The notes below the pieces were generated by a model. That model saw nothing but the letters and a program-made list of their open reading frames with translations. It was not told the DNA's origin and did no database searches. Made by a program: the position numbers and the translations under genes. DNA of 10,223 nucleotides, taken from contig JALZUX010000129.1 in NCBI GenBank assembly GCA_023301405.1, positions 1 to 10,223 on the forward strand. The letters are read 5' to 3'. Below are positions 6,986 to 10,223 of the stretch, piece after piece. How positions within the stretch are numbered: the first letter of the stretch is position 1; the number at the start of each line of letters is the position of its first letter. The stretch is from Granulosicoccaceae bacterium (GTDB lineage: Bacteria > Pseudomonadota > Gammaproteobacteria > Granulosicoccales > Granulosicoccaceae).

Positions 6986-7007
6986 GTGTCAAAGAAAGCA
7001 ATGACAC
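6986..7007. repeat. 6-bp inverted repeat between ThDP enzyme and enolase homologue
   Basis: GTGTCA at 6986-6991 and TGACAC at 7002-7007 are exact inverse complements around ten bases, inside the 94-base spacer. No T tract follows. It could be an operator half-site pair or a small RNA hairpin. Confidence 0.25.
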
Positions 7008-7062
7008 TGTGTGCCCGATTAAAGAAAAGACGTGAAGCGCTACATTATCCGGACTTAACTCT

Positions 7063-8172
7063 ATGGCTGACATTGCCGCTGTTGAAGCGCAATTATTTAA
7101 AATACCGTTGTCTGAAGTATTGCACGATGCAAAGCACGGTGCGCATTCTCACTTTGAATTACTGACTGTTGTTATAACGCTTGATAGCGGCCAAAAAGGT
7201 TGTGGGTATACCTATACCGGTGGTCGCGGGGGCGCGGCCATTTTAGCGATGGTGCAAAATGATTTTGCTCCGTTTTTACTGGGTAAAGATGCCGCCAACG
7301 TTGAGCAACTGTACGAAGACATGCAGTGGCACATTCATTATGTAGGCCGTGGCGGTATTGCCTCGTTTGCTATTTCCGCCTGTGATATTGCCTTGTGGGA
7401 CATACGCGGTAAATCACTGGGGTTGCCATTGTGGAAAATGGCTGGTGGAGCGGGGCGAAGTTGTAAGGCCTATTGTGGTGGAATAGATTTGCAGTTTCCG
7501 CTGACAAAGCTTCTGAGCAACGTAGCGGGGTATCTTGCTGACGGGTTTAACGGAGTAAAAATAAAAGTGGGTCAGCCTGAACTGAAGGATGATATCAACC
7601 GGGTTGAATCTGTTCGCAAACTCATTGGCCCGGATATCAATTTTATGGTTGATGCCAATTACTCGATGAACCGGGAGCAGGCAACGGAAGCAGCCATTGC
7701 GTTTGCGGATTATAATATTTTATGGTTTGAAGAACCCATTGTCCCTGATGATTATCAAGGCTATGCGCAAATCGCACAGGCCACCGGTGTGCCGCTCGCC
7801 ATGGGTGAAAATTTACACACAATCCATGAATTTGAATACGCGTTTGCCCAGTCAGAGTTGTCTTTTATTCAACCCGATGCATCCAATTGCGGTGGCATAA
7901 CCGGCTGGTTGCAGGTAGCAAAGCAAGCGCGTCAACATCAAATGCCCTGTTGCAGTCACGGTATGCAGGAATTACATGTAAGCCTTGTGTCAGCAGTGTC
8001 AAAGGTTAATCAGCCCCAAGCGGGTTGGCTTGAAGTGCATTCGTTTCCCATTGACCAATACACCACGCGACCTCTGGTTGTTGAAAATTGCCTGGCTATT
8101 GCACCTGATAATCCTGGTGTAGGAGTTGAGTTTGACTGGAATAAGCTAGCGGCAGCTCATGACACCCATTAA
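7063..8172 (+). CDS. Enolase-superfamily enzyme, mandelate racemase subgroup (sugar-acid dehydratase or cycloisomerase)
   Basis: Cytoplasmic Mg-dependent enzyme that abstracts a proton alpha to a carboxylate, 369 residues (normal length). The N-terminal capping domain (about 1-125) includes YTGGRGG and the signature [20 protein letters not shown] near 105-124. The barrel carries every subgroup residue: Lys166 and Lys168 (KIK), metal ligands Asp197 (VDAN), Glu223 (WFEEP) and Glu249 (MGEN), and the Asp272/His299 dyad (QPDAS, CSHGM). Each sits two residues after its mandelate racemase counterpart as I recall that numbering, so the active site is intact. The closest functions by feel are galactarate/talarate-type dehydratases or a sugar-lactone or anhydro-sugar-acid cycloisomerase such as 3,6-anhydro-L-galactonate cycloisomerase; the sequence alone cannot choose. 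The ATG at 7063 has a weak GGA nine bases upstream. It follows the ThDP enzyme and precedes a beta-hydroxyacid dehydrogenase. Confidence 0.9.
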   Translation: MADIAAVEAQLFKIPLSEVLHDAKHGAHSHFELLTVVITLDSGQKGCGYTYTGGRGGAAILAMVQNDFAPFLLGKDAANVEQLYEDMQWHIHYVGRGGIASFAISACDIALWDIRGKSLGLPLWKMAGGAGRSCKAYCGGIDLQFPLTKLLSNVAGYLADGFNGVKIKVGQPELKDDINRVESVRKLIGPDINFMVDANYSMNREQATEAAIAFADYNILWFEEPIVPDDYQGYAQIAQATGVPLAMGENLHTIHEFEYAFAQSELSFIQPDASNCGGITGWLQVAKQARQHQMPCCSHGMQELHVSLVSAVSKVNQPQAGWLEVHSFPIDQYTTRPLVVENCLAIAPDNPGVGVEFDWNKLAAAHDTH

Positions 8173-8184
8173 TTTAAAATTAAT
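8168..8184. repeat. 17-bp AT-rich palindrome over the enolase-homologue stop codon
   Basis: ATTAATTT (8168-8175), one A, and AAATTAAT (8177-8184) form a perfect palindrome that includes the TAA stop at 8170-8172. Too AT-rich to be a firm terminator. It may be a regulator site or chance. Confidence 0.3.
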
Positions 8185-8192
8185 AGAAGTTC

Positions 8193-8220
8193 TTAAGCGA
8201 GTACAGCAATGATCGCTTGA
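8193..8220. repeat. Hairpin downstream of the enolase homologue
   Basis: AAGCGA at 8195-8200 and TCGCTT at 8213-8218 are exact inverse complements around 12 bases. One wobble and one more pair extend the stem to eight base pairs. No T run follows, so termination by it is uncertain. Confidence 0.3.
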
Positions 8221-8321
8221 CCTTCAGCGTGCTGTTAGTGAATAAATAATGCTTAAAAAGTTGTAGCTATACAGCTCGTTTCACTGAACCAATACATCAT
8301 TACCCTATAAATATTGGGTGT

Positions 8322-8443
8322 TGTGACTATTCAGAGTGCGCCTGTCATGTTCGTGGGGTAGGAGTTTGCGCGCAATATACACCGGTATTTGTGCACGAAC
8401 GACACCGCCCACGGACGCAACAGGTACGCTCTGAACAGTGACA
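8322..8443. repeat. Long imperfect inverted repeat upstream of the dehydrogenase
   Basis: The core is TTCAGAGTGCGCCTGT (8330-8345) pairing with ACAGGTACGCTCTGAA (8420-8435): 16 positions with two G-U wobbles and one mismatch. Complementarity continues outwards (GTGACT side against AGTGAC side, with mismatches) to about 8322 and 8443. It also continues inwards (8348-8357 against 8408-8417) after a two-base mismatch, giving arms of about 36 bases. The loop holds the perfect palindrome TTGCGCGCAA (8366-8375). GTTCGTG (8349-8355) can instead pair with CACGAAC (8394-8400), so two structures compete. The repeat ends about 20 bases before the ribosome binding site of the next gene. It may be a structured leader RNA, a paired operator or a small non-coding mobile element; which one is not known. 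Confidence 0.6.
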
Positions 8444-8464
8444 GAAACTTAATCAACAACTTCT

Positions 8465-8470
8465 GGAGGA
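8465..8470 (+). promoter_or_regulatory. Strong ribosome binding site of the dehydrogenase
   Basis: GGAGGA at 8465-8470 lies six bases before the ATG at 8477, a near-ideal site that fixes the start and is the strongest in the window. Confidence 0.8.
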
Positions 8471-8476
8471 TAACTT

Positions 8477-9388
8477 ATGGAAACAATTGGCGTAATCGGT
8501 ATAGGTAATATGGGGTCAGGCCTTGCTAAAAACCTGATGAAAGCAGGTTATACCGTTAATGGTCATGACCTACTGGCTGCACGGCTGGAAGAGTTTGTTG
8601 AGATGGGCGGGGTAGCGGCCACTAGTGCCGCCGATGTTGGTAAATCGGCCAGTGCTGTTTTTATTATGGTGATGAACGGAGACCAAGCGAAGGCGGTAAT
8701 CTTTGGTAATAATGATGGCGATGACGGGCTGATATCTACCATGAAACCCGGTGGTGCTATATTGCTAACGGCTACCATACACGCGAAAGAGGCCATTGAA
8801 ATTTCAGGGCAGCTGCAGGGAAGTGGTCTTGAATTAATTGATGCCCCGGTGAGTGGTGGCAGGCCCGGTGCCCACGGTGGAACGCTAACCCTAATGGCTT
8901 CCGCGCCAGATGCCGTGATGCAAAAGTGGCATCCGGTGCTTAACGCGGTAAGCGGCACCATTCATCATGTGGGTCAGGAAGCCGGGGTCGGGCAAACCGT
9001 TAAAGGCTGTCTACAGTCATTGATTGGCTCCATTTTCAGTGCAACGTTCGAGGCTTCTGTACTGGCAGCAAAGGCGGGTGTTGACGCTGATGCCCTTTAT
9101 AATGTGTTTAGTACGTCGGCGGCAGGGTGCGGCATTACAAATACTGCTCTCGGAAATGTCATTGATCGTAAATTTCAAGATACCGGCAGCCATATCAGTA
9201 CCATGTACAAAGACCTGACCATCAGTATGGATCTGGCCCGTCAGCACGGGGTGCCCTTATTTACCGCGGCAACGGCGATGCAGCTTTTTCAGGCTGGTAT
9301 TACCCGGCATCCTGATGCAGATAACCAGACGGTAGCAAAAATCACCGAAGAAATTGTTGGTGTGCAGTTAGCGCGCAAACCAGTGTAG
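8477..9388 (+). CDS. Beta-hydroxyacid dehydrogenase (3-hydroxyisobutyrate / L-threonate dehydrogenase-like)
   Basis: NAD(P)-dependent oxidoreductase that interconverts a beta-hydroxy acid and its keto or semialdehyde form, 303 residues. The N-terminal Rossmann fold shows GIGNMG at 8-13. The substrate-site signature IDAPVSGGRPGAHGG lies at 121-135. The catalytic Lys176 is in GVGQTVKGCLQ, and a second conserved lysine in MYKDL at 243-247 (Lys245). The family usually has Asn four residues after the catalytic lysine; here it is Gln180. This, with the VMNGDQAKAVIFG segment (65-77), points to the L-threonate dehydrogenase (LtnD/YgbJ) side of the family rather than true 3-hydroxyisobutyrate dehydrogenase. 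Tartronate semialdehyde reductase is a further alternative. The strong site GGAGGA supports the ATG at 8477. It is separated from the enolase homologue by about 300 structured bases and may have its own regulation, but probably belongs to the same sugar-acid pathway. Confidence 0.9.
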   Translation: METIGVIGIGNMGSGLAKNLMKAGYTVNGHDLLAARLEEFVEMGGVAATSAADVGKSASAVFIMVMNGDQAKAVIFGNNDGDDGLISTMKPGGAILLTATIHAKEAIEISGQLQGSGLELIDAPVSGGRPGAHGGTLTLMASAPDAVMQKWHPVLNAVSGTIHHVGQEAGVGQTVKGCLQSLIGSIFSATFEASVLAAKAGVDADALYNVFSTSAAGCGITNTALGNVIDRKFQDTGSHISTMYKDLTISMDLARQHGVPLFTAATAMQLFQAGITRHPDADNQTVAKITEEIVGVQLARKPV

Positions 9389-9418
9389 TATCGATAAGCT
9401 ACGCATAGTCAATCCAAG

Positions 9419-9436
9419 GCTTTGGTTGGCCGAAGC
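9419..9436 (+). terminator. Compact hairpin between dehydrogenase and peroxiredoxin
   Basis: GCTTTGG (9419-9425) pairs with CCGAAGC (9430-9436), seven pairs with one wobble, around a TTGG loop. It lies 30 bases after the dehydrogenase stop. There is no T tract after it, so it may be a weak or factor-dependent terminator, or a processing site. Confidence 0.3.
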
Positions 9437-9454
9437 GTACTAAACGCATAACTC

Positions 9455-9459
9455 AGGAG
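9455..9459 (+). promoter_or_regulatory. Ribosome binding site deciding the peroxiredoxin start
   Basis: AGGAG at 9455-9459 is only two bases before the GTG at 9462 but eight before the in-frame TTG at 9468. The spacing favours TTG as the start codon. Confidence 0.6.
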
Positions 9460-9467
9460 TTGTGGCT

Positions 9468-10022
9468 TTGAGTCTTACAGAGTTGCCAAGTGATTTGCCG
9501 GTACCGCAAGATAACGGCGAGGCAGATCACCTTAACGGTATGCATTTTCCAAATGAAGCATTTAAAACGACCAGTGGTGGTACTCAAAACCTGAGTCAAG
9601 TGCAAGCCACTGTGGTGCTGTATATATACCCGATGACAGGTCGGCCAGATATCGATTTGCCTGACAACTGGGATGCCATTCCCGGTGCTCGGGGTTGTAC
9701 CCCTCAGTCATGTAGCTTCAGAGATCATTATGCCGAACTGCAGTCATTGAACGCGCAGGTCTATGGCTTGAGTGCGCAAGATACTGACTATCAGTTAGAA
9801 GCGTCAGAACGGCTTCATCTGCCGTTTCCGCTGTTGAGTGACAATAAGTTGAAACTAAAAACGTTATTGAACATACCCACTTTTACTGTAGATGCCATGG
9901 AGCTCTATCAGCGCATTACATTCATTATCCAAGATGGAATGATAAAAAAAGTGTTTTTTCCAGTGTTTCCAGCAGATAAAAATGCAAAAAACGTATTGTC
10001 GTGGCTGCAAGCACAAAGCTAA
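9468..10022 (+). CDS. BCP-like two-cysteine peroxiredoxin
   Basis: Thiol peroxidase of the AhpC/TSA (redoxin) superfamily that reduces hydrogen peroxide or organic peroxides. It has 184 residues from the TTG at 9468, or 186 from the GTG at 9462. Counting from the TTG, it has an N-terminal segment (to about 25), then a thioredoxin-like core with VVLYIYPMTGRP at 49-60 and the active-site GARGCTPQSCSFRDHYAEL from 73. Cys77 is the probable peroxidatic and Cys82 the probable resolving cysteine, the spacing used by BCP-type enzymes. YGLSAQDTDYQ and LPFPLLSDNKL are further family landmarks, and VFFPVFPADKNA near the end matches the usual C-terminus. No signal peptide is seen, so it should be cytoplasmic. 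The TTG start fits the ribosome binding site better. The next gene (gamma-glutamylcyclotransferase fold) also relates to thiol metabolism, but nothing ties the pair to the sugar genes. Confidence 0.88.
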   Translation: MSLTELPSDLPVPQDNGEADHLNGMHFPNEAFKTTSGGTQNLSQVQATVVLYIYPMTGRPDIDLPDNWDAIPGARGCTPQSCSFRDHYAELQSLNAQVYGLSAQDTDYQLEASERLHLPFPLLSDNKLKLKTLLNIPTFTVDAMELYQRITFIIQDGMIKKVFFPVFPADKNAKNVLSWLQAQS

Positions 10023-10064
10023 CGACTAGATGAGTCATGGTTTGAACGATAGCGGTAATAGTAG

Positions 10065-10223
10065 ATGAGAAAAGTAGAAGGGTTTTTCTATGGTTTGTTT
10101 ATGGATGCCGATGTATTGCAGGCATACTCGGTTGTGCCTGAAGCTCCACGGCTTGCCACTGTTAGTGATTTTGCACTGCGAATAGGAAATCGTGCCACGC
10201 TTGTTCCGTCGGCAGGTTCGGTC
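10065..10223 (+). CDS. Gamma-glutamylcyclotransferase-fold (AIG2/GGCT-like) protein, N-terminal fragment
   Basis: An open frame from ATG 10065 runs off the right edge (53 codons seen). The opening VEGFFYGLFMDADVL has the YG-x-L signature of the gamma-glutamylcyclotransferase/AIG2 fold, where the strand and loop bind the gamma-glutamyl group. FALRIGNRATLVPSAGS then matches the next conserved strand and loop. Members release 5-oxoproline from gamma-glutamyl compounds, but many bacterial ones have no assigned substrate. A TAG directly before the ATG in the same frame fixes the start; the ribosome binding site is weak. The catalytic glutamate lies beyond the window, so activity cannot be judged. 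It starts 42 bases after the peroxiredoxin stop, possibly in the same transcript. Confidence 0.65.
   Translation, partial: MRKVEGFFYGLFMDADVLQAYSVVPEAPRLATVSDFALRIGNRATLVPSAGSV

Larger units (their letters stand above)
8173..8464. other. Intergenic region rich in inverted repeats
   Basis: A gap of about 300 bases between the enolase homologue and the dehydrogenase. It holds the end of an AT palindrome (to 8184), a small hairpin (8193-8220), and a large imperfect inverted repeat (8322-8443) with a nested palindrome. TATAAAT at 8306-8312 resembles a -10 box but has no good -35 at the right distance. No ORF with a ribosome binding site was found in it. Confidence 0.6.

Noticed and set aside
6983..7165. 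60-residue plus-strand frame between the ThDP enzyme and the enolase homologue
   Set aside because: It overlaps the enolase homologue by about 100 bases in another frame and has no ribosome binding site or recognisable motif.
8563..8961. 132-residue minus-strand frame inside the dehydrogenase gene
   Set aside because: It lies entirely within a well-supported gene and reads as a shadow of it (Pro/Ser/Ala-rich), with no start signals.
1..10223. CRISPR arrays, tRNA or rRNA genes, insertion sequences, phage genes
   Set aside because: No regularly spaced repeats, no cloverleaf or rRNA-like segments, and no transposase, integrase or phage motifs were seen on either strand.

Overview
The window reads as bacterial chromosome, most likely from a gammaproteobacterium, possibly marine. 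The reasons are a 650-residue DNA topoisomerase III of the TopB type, whose catalytic tyrosine falls at residue 328 as I recall it in E. coli TopB, a proteobacterial-style two-cysteine peroxiredoxin, LacI-type regulation and a moderate GC content. The organism is an inference from protein character only; there is no rRNA or other taxonomic marker. Every supported gene lies on the + strand. I see no tRNA, rRNA, CRISPR array, transposase or integrase.

Layout. (1) 1-268: 3' end of an Ldh2-family (malate/L-lactate/ureidoglycolate-type) dehydrogenase whose frame is broken at a G run near 107-110. (2) 282-1379: aldose 1-epimerase, coupled closely to the preceding gene. (3) 1380-1767: a structured gap holding several inverted repeats and a possible 28-codon hydrophobic ORF. 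It ends in a 13-codon upstream ORF with a strong ribosome binding site whose stop overlaps the GTG start of (4), a LacI-family repressor, 1768-2784. (5) 2785-3290: about 500 bases without a convincing gene, then (6) topB, 3291-5243. (7) 5325-6968: a thiamine-diphosphate enzyme of the acetolactate-synthase superfamily. (8) 7063-8172: a mandelate-racemase-subgroup enolase-superfamily enzyme with a full active site. (9) 8173-8464: a gap with a long imperfect inverted repeat (8322-8443). (10) 8477-9388: a 3-hydroxyisobutyrate/L-threonate dehydrogenase-like oxidoreductase. (11) 9468-10022: a BCP-like peroxiredoxin. (12) 10065 to the edge: N-terminus of a gamma-glutamylcyclotransferase-fold protein.

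How the genes may work together. Ldh2-type dehydrogenase, aldose mutarotase, LacI repressor, enolase-superfamily dehydratase or cycloisomerase, ThDP carboligase/decarboxylase and beta-hydroxyacid dehydrogenase are all typical of catabolic clusters for sugars and sugar acids. A plausible scheme is sugar mutarotation, oxidation to the aldonate, dehydration or cycloisomerisation by the enolase homologue, then C-C bond chemistry and reduction. No transporter, kinase or aldolase lies in the window, so the substrate cannot be read from it. The housekeeping gene topB splits the set in two. The last two genes look like unrelated thiol/redox housekeeping.

The best leads are the uncharacterised ThDP-enzyme / enolase / dehydrogenase trio, the long inverted repeat in front of the dehydrogenase, the overlapping leader ORF of the LacI gene, and the frameshift at the left edge.
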